IMG/VR virus record: IMGVR_UViG_3300027142_000035
Coordinates: 1-30,586 of that record
Source of the DNA: a virus
DNA: 30,586 nt
Reading direction: 5' to 3' (one strand)
Below are positions 1-7,032 of this stretch, piece after piece. The notes beneath the pieces were generated by a model. That model saw only the letters and a list, made by a program, of their open reading frames with translations. It made no database searches and was not told the DNA's origin. Within the stretch, counting starts at the first letter, position 1. Every line of letters starts with the position of its first letter. Made by a program: the position numbers and the translations under genes.

Positions 1-39
1 CCCTTCTTCCCGCCGTTCTTCCCGCCCTATTTCCCACCA
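1..39 (+). repeat. PP[FY]F-coding 12-base repeat (inverted relative to 12909-13115)
   Basis: Roughly three units of a 12-base CCN-CCN-TWY-TTY pattern, continuing beyond the left edge. Its sense orientation is the + strand, whereas the related array at 12909-13115 is read from the - strand. The two therefore form a diverged inverted-repeat pair around the oxygenase island. Confidence 0.75.
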
Positions 40-252
40 TGTTTTGCCGGTTCATGCGGTTCATGTTCCCCGTCATCATCAAATGGAACGGGAGCGCTTA
101 TCGGGTGCCAAATGCCGGGCTGTCAGACGGGTTGCCGTTACTACACAACCACAACAACATGTGGTTGTACGGGGTGCACCAATGCCTGTGGTGTTCCTGG
201 GTCGGTATCCTCTGGATGTTCAACATCCAATACTGGTTCGGTGTGTGTATAG
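1..252 (+). CDS. PP[FY]F-repeat, cysteine-rich protein, C-terminal part (5' cut by window)
   Basis: The frame beginning at base 1 is open to a TAG at 250-252 and encodes 83 residues with no start codon in view, so this is the 3' end of a larger gene. It opens with PFFPPFFPPYFPP, the four-residue PP[FY]F repeat also found at the end of the gene at 12906-13442. About 70 residues follow, rich in Gly, Ser and Thr, with 12 cysteines (residues 14, 19, 22, 36, 41, 45, 54, 56, 59, 63, 73 and 82), often as G-C or C-x-C. There is no recognisable enzyme motif. The composition suggests an extended structural or adhesive protein that could be disulfide-linked or metal-bound. ATGs inside this stretch in other frames are overlapping artefacts. 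I infer, without proof, that the repeat is a substrate for the neighbouring oxygenases. The reading frame is convincing; the function is unknown. Confidence 0.72.
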   Translation, partial: PFFPPFFPPYFPPCFAGSCGSCSPSSSNGTGALIGCQMPGCQTGCRYYTTTTTCGCTGCTNACGVPGSVSSGCSTSNTGSVCV

Positions 253-302
253 CCAATAACCGTATATGCTATTGTGACTATTAACAGAGAAAAGGACACC
301 AC

Positions 303-560
303 ATGTCAGACGAAACCCCAACACCACCAGTATTCACGGCACCAGTAAACCATACACATTACGCTTTCGTCGTAGATGGTGATTTGGGCTGGCTTCACTC
401 AATAGACAACAACCTTGAAGGTGCAAACGCTGTATTCAAGTCTGCCCCAACGATCGTTGAAATTTCAGAAGAACAGTTCCTCAATTTCCTAAACGGAGCG
501 ATCCCGCCGTACGGCAATTACAAGTGGGACGGCACGAACTGGTCGCTCGCCACAGAATAA
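303..560 (+). CDS. Small virion-associated-like hypothetical protein
   Basis: An 85-residue protein with an ATG at 303 preceded by a good AAAGGA ribosome binding site at about 290-295. It is acidic, with no signal peptide or membrane segment. The N-terminus is proline-rich (TPTPPVFTAPV), and the C-terminus ends in YKWDGTNWSL, a W-D-G-T-x-W turn often seen in small phage tail-associated proteins. Its stop codon shares one base with the next start, so the two genes are probably translationally coupled. It lies between the PP[FY]F protein and the first oxygenases, which suggests a part in the same structure or its modification. I do not recognise a family. An accessory structural protein is a guess. 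Confidence 0.6.
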   Translation: MSDETPTPPVFTAPVNHTHYAFVVDGDLGWLHSIDNNLEGANAVFKSAPTIVEISEEQFLNFLNGAIPPYGNYKWDGTNWSLATE

Positions 561-787
561 TGAGCGCATGGCAGGAATATAAAAAGAAAATGGGAACAAC
601 AACCCCATTAACCGCGCTCAACCCTGATAACTACAATTTTGACGAAACCGTATCCAACAAGCGATACGAGATATGTGAATCATGTCCTAGGTTTTTCAAA
701 CTGACCAAACAATGCAAAGAGTGTGGTTGCTTCATGGCTATAAAGACAAAACTCCGAGAGGCAGAGTGTCCTTTAGGCAAGTGGTAA
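560..787 (+). CDS. Small Cys-rich zinc-ribbon-like protein (DUF6171-like)
   Basis: A 75-residue protein. I chose the ATG at 560, which overlaps the TAA of the upstream gene (TAATG), over an upstream start at 524 that would run deep into that gene. It has six cysteines: C39 and C42 (C-x2-C), C52, C55 and C57 (C-x2-C-x-C) and C70, in a context close to CPRFFKLTKQCKECGCFM and ending near CPLGKW. This matches the pattern of small phage proteins called DUF6171, whose function is unknown; the cysteines could bind zinc. The basic stretch between the Cys clusters would allow nucleic-acid or protein binding. It precedes the first oxygenase gene by 18 bases in the same direction. Confidence 0.7.
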   Translation: MSAWQEYKKKMGTTTPLTALNPDNYNFDETVSNKRYEICESCPRFFKLTKQCKECGCFMAIKTKLREAECPLGKW

Positions 788-805
788 TTGGGGTAGTGTT
801 TATAC

Positions 806-1507
806 ATGGCTTACCTCGGGCATGAACACATTTATACTTTTGATGATTTCATCACAGAGGAAGACGCCTCAGAATTAATCAGATTCCACGATGACGAGTT
901 TCAGTGGGATAGCAGTATGTCTTGGGTTGCCCCATTGGAACAATTCAATGTTGGATCCGTTGTCCTCACAGGCGCATATGGGGAAGAGGTAAAAAGAAGG
1001 CAAAGCGAATGGAGCCCCACTTCAACGCACCCATTAAGCGCTGTTTATGGCGAAAAAATCATGAAGATAGCCTCACAGACATTTGGTAGAACTTTAGTTC
1101 ACAGGCTTATCCCTTACTACAAGAAATTTCTAGTTGGTTCAGATCATGATCCACATGCTGACAGTGAAGCGATGGACAAAGGCGTTGTTGACTTCATGCC
1201 ACGGTATAGTCCAAGCGAATTCAATACACCTGTCCTCATTGAGGTTGCCGCAAACCTCTATCTCAATGATGAATTTGAAGGTGGAGAACTTTATTTCCCC
1301 ACTCGCGATTTGGTGATTAAACCAAAAGCAAGACAACTGATTCTTTTCCCCGGCGGGCACGAGTACATTCACGGAGTCAAAACAATAACTAGTGGAGATA
1401 GATGTGTTTTGTTCAGTCCGCTAACAAGCCCGCAACGCCTACTTCTACACATGCACGCCTACAACACATGGCAGGAACTAGAGAAGGTAAAAAATGAGCG
1501 ACAATGA
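806..1507 (+). CDS. 2OG-Fe(II) oxygenase, prolyl-4-hydroxylase-like (oxygenase 1)
   Basis: A 233-residue protein with the double-stranded beta-helix signature of the P4H-like branch of 2OG/Fe(II) dioxygenases. Iron ligands are H117-x-D119 (in PHADSE) and H189, and the 2OG-anchoring residue is R199, ten residues after the distal His (HGVKTITSGDR). Between them is YLNDEFEGGELYFP, the typical GGE-L-x-FP core strand, followed by KPKARQLILFPGG. The expected reaction is hydroxylation of a peptidyl side chain using 2OG and O2 and releasing succinate and CO2; the substrate is unknown. The N-terminal ~100 residues are the usual helical/strand cap (FDDFITEEDASELI). The ATG at 806 has only a weak upstream G-run as ribosome binding site. 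The end overlaps the next oxygenase by 14 bases. Cytoplasmic, with no signal peptide. Confidence 0.9.
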   Translation: MAYLGHEHIYTFDDFITEEDASELIRFHDDEFQWDSSMSWVAPLEQFNVGSVVLTGAYGEEVKRRQSEWSPTSTHPLSAVYGEKIMKIASQTFGRTLVHRLIPYYKKFLVGSDHDPHADSEAMDKGVVDFMPRYSPSEFNTPVLIEVAANLYLNDEFEGGELYFPTRDLVIKPKARQLILFPGGHEYIHGVKTITSGDRCVLFSPLTSPQRLLLHMHAYNTWQELEKVKNERQ

Positions 1508-2555
1508 TTTGTTTAACGGCACCACGCCCGAAATAGACAAGCCAACTATCAAAGAGATCATGGATACACCCATGGAAAGTTTGGGTGGAGGGGTCGTACG
1601 ATTCCCCGGCGTAGTTAAAATTGACCGAGAAAAAGTAAGCAAATGGTGCGACGCCAATGCAAAAAAAGCCCACGAGCAAAGATGGACTTACCACAAAGAC
1701 AACGATGGCGTCACCTATGCGACCAACGAAGATGGGAACAAATTTTCCCTTGAACAGATTGAAGAAGTTCCTGTTCGTCTTTTAAACCCAGTAGAACAAG
1801 ACACAGATCCTGAAATGGTAGAAATTTTCAAGCATTGGGAAGACGAAATTTATAAATGCCTAATCAAATACATTGATGAATACCCAATGGTTCTTGGAAC
1901 CTTGTGGTGGAGAAGCCGTGGTCACTTAATGCGATACGACGAAGGAGACTACCTAGGTATTCACAATGACAACGATTCAAACTTCCGCTCCACCAAAGGC
2001 AAGCGATATGTCCCAACTGGTCAGATGCAGATGCGTCAAGTTGTTGCAATCATGCTGTACCCAAATGACTGCGTTAATACAGAAGAAGAGTACGACGGAA
2101 CGAACTATGTTGGCGGGAACTTATTCTTCCCATACTTGGGTATAGAAACCACACCAAAACAGGGAGATATTTTTATCTTCCCAACAAACTATATGGCTAC
2201 CCATGGTGTGAAAACAGTTACCAAGGGGCACAGATACGGATATCTAGAGTTTTGGTCTCAAGGTAATTCCGACGAAAGTGTTTTGATTAGCGTTGCAGAG
2301 CCTGCTGATTGTGATGGTTGGTGCCGACCGCATTGGATTGACAGCCTGTACGACGACTACAACAAGTATTGTTTGTACTCAGAGTATTTAAATCCTGAGA
2401 AAGTTGATCGCGCAAACCCTGTTTATCAGAACCGAACCCTTGAAGGCAACGAGGGGCAAATGCAACCGTATTCTCATCACAGGGTTTTTGAAGATAACAA
2501 AGACAGAGGGAAAATAAATCCAGATGTTCTCATGCCCAACATTCAAGAAAGTTGA
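1494..2555 (+). CDS. 2OG-Fe(II) oxygenase, P4H-like, 'LGGG' subfamily (oxygenase 2)
   Basis: A 353-residue protein and the longest oxygenase of the set. The N-terminal motif ESLGGGVVRFPGVV is shared with the products at 3305, 4084 and 4972 and marks a paralogous subfamily. The core has WWRSRGHLMRYDEGDYLGIH leading into H157-x-D159 (HNDND), an insertion of about 25 residues, then YPNDC...VGGNLFFPYLG. The distal His is H237 and the 2OG-binding Arg is R247 (HGVKTVTKGHR). A further ~100 residues rich in Tyr, Asp and Asn follow the catalytic core, with no motif I recognise. The ATG at 1494 has an AGAAGG ribosome binding site and overlaps oxygenase 1 by 14 bases. A role in peptidyl hydroxylation is inferred from the family; the substrate is unknown. 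Confidence 0.9.
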   Translation: MSDNDLFNGTTPEIDKPTIKEIMDTPMESLGGGVVRFPGVVKIDREKVSKWCDANAKKAHEQRWTYHKDNDGVTYATNEDGNKFSLEQIEEVPVRLLNPVEQDTDPEMVEIFKHWEDEIYKCLIKYIDEYPMVLGTLWWRSRGHLMRYDEGDYLGIHNDNDSNFRSTKGKRYVPTGQMQMRQVVAIMLYPNDCVNTEEEYDGTNYVGGNLFFPYLGIETTPKQGDIFIFPTNYMATHGVKTVTKGHRYGYLEFWSQGNSDESVLISVAEPADCDGWCRPHWIDSLYDDYNKYCLYSEYLNPEKVDRANPVYQNRTLEGNEGQMQPYSHHRVFEDNKDRGKINPDVLMPNIQES

Positions 2556-3312
2556 GTTCATTGATCTATTAGTGAATGCCTCGTATTATGGGCATCTTCT
2601 CAATGTTTATGGCGCTGTAGGTTTTAAGAAAATAAATGTTACTCCAGCACAACAGCAAGAACTATGTAGGCTTCTAGGTGATTTTGTTAATTGGATACCG
2701 AATTCCAAACATCCGACTCCAACAGTTGAACAGTACATCCAAACTTTTGAATTAGAACTCCAAAGTAAAAAGCCTAGACAAAAATTCTTGACAGAATTAA
2801 GCATGGACATAACAAGCCAGCCACCACCCGTCGGTTCAATCCTGAACAACACTGTTTTTCAGTGCAGTAAAAAATCGGGATCAACAGTCCTTATTGATAT
2901 GAGAAAAGTGTTTAGCCTCCTCAGGGAAGAGTGGCAAGATTTTATTAGTAAAATTGCTTGGCTTGATTCGGAAACAGGGATTTCGCGTCTGATGGTTGAA
3001 AAACATAGGAGCACTAATCAAAAGATACTAATATTTTCTACAGAATTTGCATTAGAATTAGAACAAGATTCAAGGTATAGATTTTTCTCAGACGGTGAAG
3101 AAATTAATCAGGAACAGAAAAAAATATTAAAAGAAATATTTGAAGAAATACTTGACATTATCCATATATGCAATCTGAACATCCTAGAAGAATGGAAATG
3201 GGACGAAAAAGACTTACTGATAATTGATGACAGTTGCATGATGCAAGCAACAAAAGGTGGATTCAAGTATGGCTCACGAATAATGATCCACCAAAAATGT
3301 TCGGCTAACTAG
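2524..3312 (+). CDS. TauD/TfdA-like dioxygenase homologue with degenerate metal site
   Basis: A 262-residue protein that aligns by pattern with the TauD/TfdA branch of 2OG dioxygenases, not the P4H branch. ELSMDITSQPPPVGSIL (residues 91-107) corresponds to the WHTDxSxxxxPPxGSxL segment, SGSTVLIDM to GGDTLFADM, and LLIIDDSCMMQA (231-242) to LLIWDNRRVLHRA. At the metal-binding positions the H-x-D has become S93-x-D95 and the distal His has become Q241; R252 (GSRIMIH) is kept. Loss of both His ligands predicts no normal Fe(II)-dependent chemistry, so it may be a pseudoenzyme or binding partner. The ATG at 2524 lies inside the previous gene (32-base overlap). The 3' end overlaps the convergent gene at 3305 by 8 bases. 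The family is fairly clear; the function is not. Confidence 0.72.
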   Translation: MFSCPTFKKVEFIDLLVNASYYGHLLNVYGAVGFKKINVTPAQQQELCRLLGDFVNWIPNSKHPTPTVEQYIQTFELELQSKKPRQKFLTELSMDITSQPPPVGSILNNTVFQCSKKSGSTVLIDMRKVFSLLREEWQDFISKIAWLDSETGISRLMVEKHRSTNQKILIFSTEFALELEQDSRYRFFSDGEEINQEQKKILKEIFEEILDIIHICNLNILEEWKWDEKDLLIIDDSCMMQATKGGFKYGSRIMIHQKCSAN

Positions 3313-4084
3313 TTATATCACCAACATAAACTTGTTTCTGATAGGAATATCCGACATCTTCGCGGAGTTTTTTCATCCAAGAGTATTGTGCATCCATTGA
3401 AGTTGATTGCGAATTGATATCAAGATGGGAAGTCAAACCATGAGCGAACCAAGACAGGTAAGCGAACCTGACACCACTCTCTAATGGTGCAACAGAATGA
3501 CACCCAATAAAAGAAGATGGGTAGATGAGGATGCTTCCTTTTGGGGGCTTTATATTTATTCCCCAAGGCGCAAAACCTATTTCTCCTCCTTCGTAATCAT
3601 CGTTTAATACGAGGCTAGAAGTAAGCGTATTGTGAATAGGGAATCTATTTACCTCAACAAAACTGTTCGGCTCATACGCAATGGCGCAGTCAGAATGCGA
3701 TCCAATATACATACCTTTGTGATACTCAATAAAATACCCACGAGTTCTCCAAGTAACCGTTTCCATCACAACAGGAAAAGATTTACAATATTCAACAAGG
3801 CATTTGTAGATTGAGTCCTCCAATAATTGTACAAAGGCTCTATCGTCATCCGAAATTCCTTGATACAGAGTGTTGGTATGGCGAATCGGTAGAGAAGAAA
3901 GATGGTCGTCTTGGAATTCGTACCCACCATTGTTTTTGACTGTTTCCTCATCTTTTGCAATACCGTAGACAGTCGGAGGGGAGTTATCGTACATTCGCTT
4001 CATAAAAGAAACAAAGAACTCAGAGTCCACATTGACAGCATCTTCAAAAAGAATTATTCCGCTACCCAGATGTCTGGCTTTCAT
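3305..4084 (-). CDS. 2OG-Fe(II) oxygenase, P4H-like, 'LGGG' subfamily (oxygenase 3)
   Basis: A 259-residue protein at the distal end of the long - strand run. The N-terminus RHLGSGIILFEDAVNVD is the subfamily signature in slightly altered form (LGSG). WRTRGYFIEYHKGMYIGSH leads into the metal motif H130-x-D132. NDDYEGGEIGF follows, then the distal H196 and R206 (CHSVAPLESGVRF). All the residues needed for Fe(II) and 2OG binding are present. Its ATG at 4084 shares one base with the stop of the upstream gene (TAATG), so translation is probably coupled. It converges with the TauD-like gene, sharing 8 bases at the two stop codons with no terminator between. The substrate is unknown. Confidence 0.9.
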   Translation of the reverse strand: MKARHLGSGIILFEDAVNVDSEFFVSFMKRMYDNSPPTVYGIAKDEETVKNNGGYEFQDDHLSSLPIRHTNTLYQGISDDDRAFVQLLEDSIYKCLVEYCKSFPVVMETVTWRTRGYFIEYHKGMYIGSHSDCAIAYEPNSFVEVNRFPIHNTLTSSLVLNDDYEGGEIGFAPWGINIKPPKGSILIYPSSFIGCHSVAPLESGVRFAYLSWFAHGLTSHLDINSQSTSMDAQYSWMKKLREDVGYSYQKQVYVGDITS

Positions 4085-4971
4085 TAGTTCATTCGCTCTG
4101 TCAAAGTAAAACCAAGATGTTCTGTATCTTTGACATTGGCAGTCAAATAGTTGCGGAAGTCTCTCCTTAGATTTGGCATGTACACGTTTGTTGATCGTTG
4201 CGCCTCTTCGGGGTCAGTTGTAGGGTCAACAATTGTTTCGTTGAGGTCAGGGTTTGGTGACCCATGTGAATACCAGCCAAGGTAACTGTAACGAGTTCCG
4301 CCAGTAACTGGTTTCACTTCGTGTGAGGCAATAAAGTTTGAAGGGAACATCAGAATGTCTCCCTTGCGAGGAGAGTAAGTTATTCCGAGATAGTCAAAAA
4401 CATGTTCTCCTCCACTGAATGCATCCTCTCCAACTTGATCTATACCGACGCAATCGTTGACATACATAACTACTGAAAGAGTATTTTTTGTTGGTAACTG
4501 CTCTTTAGGGTGGTCTATCCCGTATAGATAGTCCACACTTGAATCAGAGTGTGTCCCCAAGAATAATCCACCCTTTTGTGTTGAGTAAGAAACAATATGC
4601 CCCTTAACCTTCCACCAAATATTCTTGTATGCGAGCGGATGAATGGTCATATAGCCAAGCAAACAATTATCTCGGGCAGATTCTAAAAAATTCAATAGTT
4701 CAATTACTTCAGGTCGCTTATCTTGATGAGTGTTGGCTGCCCGCCGTGGCATCATATCAACACCATCTTTTCTGAAAATATACCCACTTCGGTTTATGTA
4801 ACAGGGTTCGCCTGTTTCAGGGTTTATCCCTTCTGTGTACATAGATTCACGTTCAGAAGCAACGAATTCTTCAAATAGATCGCGCGTTGAGCCCCAATCT
4901 ACCGTGAAGGCGTTTTTGAAGAGTATTACTCCACCACCCAATTCCTCTGGCTCTATCCCGTTGAATTTCAT
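4084..4971 (-). CDS. 2OG-Fe(II) oxygenase, P4H-like, 'LGGG' subfamily (oxygenase 4)
   Basis: A 295-residue protein. The N-terminus EELGGGVILFKNAFTVD is nearly the same as in oxygenases 2 and 5. WWKVKGHIVSYS and LFLGTH lead into H141-x-D143 (HSDSSVDY), then an insertion, YVNDC...FSGGEHVFDYLG, and the distal H217 with R227 (HEVKPVTGGTRYSYLGW). The catalytic set is complete. The C-terminal ~55 residues (STNVYMPNLRRDFRNYL) resemble in style the C-terminal tails of the sister proteins. The ATG at 4971 follows the stop of the gene at 4972 with no gap. Expected to hydroxylate a protein or peptide side chain; the target cannot be read from sequence. Confidence 0.9.
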   Translation of the reverse strand: MKFNGIEPEELGGGVILFKNAFTVDWGSTRDLFEEFVASERESMYTEGINPETGEPCYINRSGYIFRKDGVDMMPRRAANTHQDKRPEVIELLNFLESARDNCLLGYMTIHPLAYKNIWWKVKGHIVSYSTQKGGLFLGTHSDSSVDYLYGIDHPKEQLPTKNTLSVVMYVNDCVGIDQVGEDAFSGGEHVFDYLGITYSPRKGDILMFPSNFIASHEVKPVTGGTRYSYLGWYSHGSPNPDLNETIVDPTTDPEEAQRSTNVYMPNLRRDFRNYLTANVKDTEHLGFTLTERMN

Positions 4972-5832
4972 TTAAATGTGGTCTTTCGCTCTGCTTTTGA
5001 ATAGTGTGAGTTTCTCTGGAACCCCATTAGGGTACTTGCGATAAATATAGTCTTCATAATCGTCAATGAGAGTTTCAAGCCACCACTGACCACCAGAATG
5101 GTATTCGCCGTCAGACACAATAGGGTTAACCCCATGTTCAGGTGCTGGTGTGCCCTGAGCGAACCACAAAAGATATGAATACCTTGAACCCTTGGTTATT
5201 TCATGTATCTCATGGGCTCCAAGATAGTTTGCTGGCATCAAAACGATAGAGCCCGTATGAGGGACAATGTCAATATCAAAGTAAGGAATACTCATGTGAC
5301 CACCGCTGAATCCATATTCACATTGACTTCCGTCATCGGTGCACGAATTGAAATAAACAAGCGCAGAAACAACGTTCCGAGTCGCATGATCAAGTTGAGG
5401 AATAGCGCCATACCTGTAATTCACATCATTATCAGAATGAAAGCCAAGGCTGGCACCCTCGTCGTAGCAAAGAACATGACCACCAGATTTCCACCACAAA
5501 CACTGCAAAATCGCAGGGAACATCTCTATATATTCAAGAAGTGCTTCGTAAACACGATCATCACATTCTTTAAAGAATGGGTGAGTTAGGTTTTGAATTC
5601 TTACTGGTGAACGCTTGTATGCGTCAAGACCATAAATAAACCCACCCTTATTGATGGTGTGCAAGGGTTCACCGTTATCGTCATAGACAATAGTGAAATT
5701 CTCTTGACGCCACTTTTCTTTTTCCTGTTCAAGATATGAAATCAAGTCACCCTGTGGGACGGTTATCGCATTCTCAAAAAGAACAGTTCCGCCACCAAGA
5801 TGTCTTGGCTGAAGCGGATTTTTTTCATTCAC
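4972..5832 (-). CDS. 2OG-Fe(II) oxygenase, P4H-like, 'LGGG' subfamily (oxygenase 5)
   Basis: A protein of about 286 residues. No ATG fits the start. I chose the GTG at 5832 because an AGAGG ribosome binding site lies a few bases upstream; a TTG one codon earlier is possible. The N-terminus RHLGGGTVLFENAITVP, then WWKSGGHVLCYDEGASLGFH and the metal pair H132-x-D134 (HSDNDVNYRYG), YFNSC...FSGGHMSIPY, H207 and R217 (HEIHEITKGSRYSYLLWF), mark it as a close paralogue of oxygenases 2 to 4. GGH replaces the usual GGE in the core strand. It overlaps the peroxidase-like gene upstream by 8 bases and abuts the next gene directly. The C-terminal extension contains a YDDYEDYIYRKYP-type tyrosine-rich segment like that of oxygenase 2. 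Confidence 0.88.
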   Translation of the reverse strand: MNEKNPLQPRHLGGGTVLFENAITVPQGDLISYLEQEKEKWRQENFTIVYDDNGEPLHTINKGGFIYGLDAYKRSPVRIQNLTHPFFKECDDRVYEALLEYIEMFPAILQCLWWKSGGHVLCYDEGASLGFHSDNDVNYRYGAIPQLDHATRNVVSALVYFNSCTDDGSQCEYGFSGGHMSIPYFDIDIVPHTGSIVLMPANYLGAHEIHEITKGSRYSYLLWFAQGTPAPEHGVNPIVSDGEYHSGGQWWLETLIDDYEDYIYRKYPNGVPEKLTLFKSRAKDHI

Positions 5833-6442
5833 CAAAAACCTCTTTCAATGCTTCCAAAATAGTCTCCGTGCTTTGATCTGTCAGCCTCTCCGCGGCAAGA
5901 GGGAACTCACCCCAACTGAATCTGCGAATAACCCTACCAGAAGAATCAACTAGAAATTTTTCATAGTTATGAGGGACACGATGAAGAGCCTGATTCGCAA
6001 GATTATGACCATGTGACGCTTCAGCAGAGTTGTCCGCTCTGGTATCACTAGAAATTCTTTTTGCTGTTCCTTTTAGAAATGAAAATAAAGGATGCTCGTT
6101 CTCTCCGTTGACTTCAACTTTTTCTGTGATTGGAAAAGTTACCCAAGGGTACGCCTCTTTTACAAATGAGGATATTTCTTCGCTTGTTGCTGGATCCTGT
6201 GATCCGAATTGATTGCATGGAACACCGACTACCGAAAAATCCTCGTACATATCGTTGATTGTTTGCAATTCCCATAACTGCCGCGCGGTTCTCGTGTATG
6301 ACCATATTGCACTTATTTTAGGTAAGTACTTTGTTTTAGTTGCAATATTGACTATCATGCATGTCTTCCCGCGAATACTGGATAGCACATCATCTGTTCC
6401 ACCATCAGCAGAGCCAATTTTTATATCAAAAACAGAGTTCAT
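5825..6442 (-). CDS. Glutathione peroxidase-like protein lacking the catalytic Cys/Sec
   Basis: A 205-residue protein with the thioredoxin-like fold pattern of glutathione peroxidases: IVNIATK, GVPCNQFGSQDP, TFPITEKVEVNGENEHPLF and HNYEKFLVDSSG align with NVASKCG, GFPCNQFGxQEP, FPxFxKxxVNGxxxHPL and WNFEKFLVDxxG. The peroxidatic Cys/Sec is Thr here (T37, in NIATKTKYL), and the tetrad Trp is His (H158), while the Gln (Q82) and Asn (N159) remain. About ten extra residues follow the altered active-site loop. Cys remain at 28 and 76. It may be a non-peroxidase member, a chaperone-like thioredoxin fold, or use C76 differently. I start it at the ATG at 6442, which overlaps the upstream stop as ATGA; a TTG 12 bases earlier is less likely. 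It sits between oxygenases in the same run. Confidence 0.8.
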   Translation of the reverse strand: MNSVFDIKIGSADGGTDDVLSSIRGKTCMIVNIATKTKYLPKISAIWSYTRTARQLWELQTINDMYEDFSVVGVPCNQFGSQDPATSEEISSFVKEAYPWVTFPITEKVEVNGENEHPLFSFLKGTAKRISSDTRADNSAEASHGHNLANQALHRVPHNYEKFLVDSSGRVIRRFSWGEFPLAAERLTDQSTETILEALKEVFGE

Positions 6443-7032
6443 TGTAGACACCAAAACTGTGTCATAAAAAATCTGACACCAGATTCAACAGGTGTCACAT
6501 AGTGAGTGTAGATTTCCGAAGAAGGAAACAAAGCAAGCATTCCCCGTTTTGGCGAAACGCTTACGCCAAGATTGGGAAAATTTAATACCCCACCAGTAAA
6601 TCCACTATTCAGATATAAAACAGAACTCACGTCTCTACTTTCATATCCTGCGGGTGTAGGGAGATCAGGTTTTAGACCGTCATAATGAGGCTTCAACATC
6701 TCACCTTCTTGGTATCCGCAAAAATCATAGCGATTTTCCAATCCGACCTTGCGCCCCCAGATCAGTTCAATATGTTCATGAATTTTGTTAACAATGGGGT
6801 TGAAAAATTCGTCCATTTGACCATTATTCGCAATTACCAAAGATGGCTGTTTGTATTCATCACCATTATCATCTTTTGTTGACGAGTAAAAATTGACCCC
6901 ATCGTCCGTCAGTTCAGTTAAAACTTTCTTTGGATGTGCGATCAGCCTTTGTTCAATAATCTCTGCTGTTTCAACATCAATGAAATCGTCCAGAATGTGG
7001 ATTCCGCCAGTTGTTGGATGGTCAATGATCAT
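6439..7032 (-). CDS. 2OG-Fe(II) oxygenase, P4H-like, compact form (oxygenase 6)
   Basis: A 197-residue protein and the shortest oxygenase of the island, close to a minimal P4H-like catalytic domain. The N-terminus GIHILDDFIDVETAEIIEQ is the usual start of such domains. The metal motif is H116-x-D118 (KPHYDG), followed by YLNSGFTGGVLNFPNLG, KRGMLALFPSS, distal H177 and R187 (HYVTPVESGVRFF). GGV replaces GGE in the core strand, as in many members. The ATG at 7032 overlaps the stop of the upstream gene as ATGA, and its own stop overlaps the next start in the same way, so it is part of a translationally coupled chain. The substrate is unknown. Confidence 0.9.
   Translation of the reverse strand: MIIDHPTTGGIHILDDFIDVETAEIIEQRLIAHPKKVLTELTDDGVNFYSSTKDDNGDEYKQPSLVIANNGQMDEFFNPIVNKIHEHIELIWGRKVGLENRYDFCGYQEGEMLKPHYDGLKPDLPTPAGYESRDVSSVLYLNSGFTGGVLNFPNLGVSVSPKRGMLALFPSSEIYTHYVTPVESGVRFFMTQFWCLQ

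Noticed and set aside
39-284. Alternative + frames with ATG at 39 and 44
   Set aside because: They overlap the frame that continues the PP[FY]F and Cys-rich protein and show no recognisable features.
5203-5589. 128-codon + strand frame inside oxygenase 5
   Set aside because: The opposite strand holds a clear catalytic domain with coupled neighbours; the + frame has no ribosome binding site or known motif.
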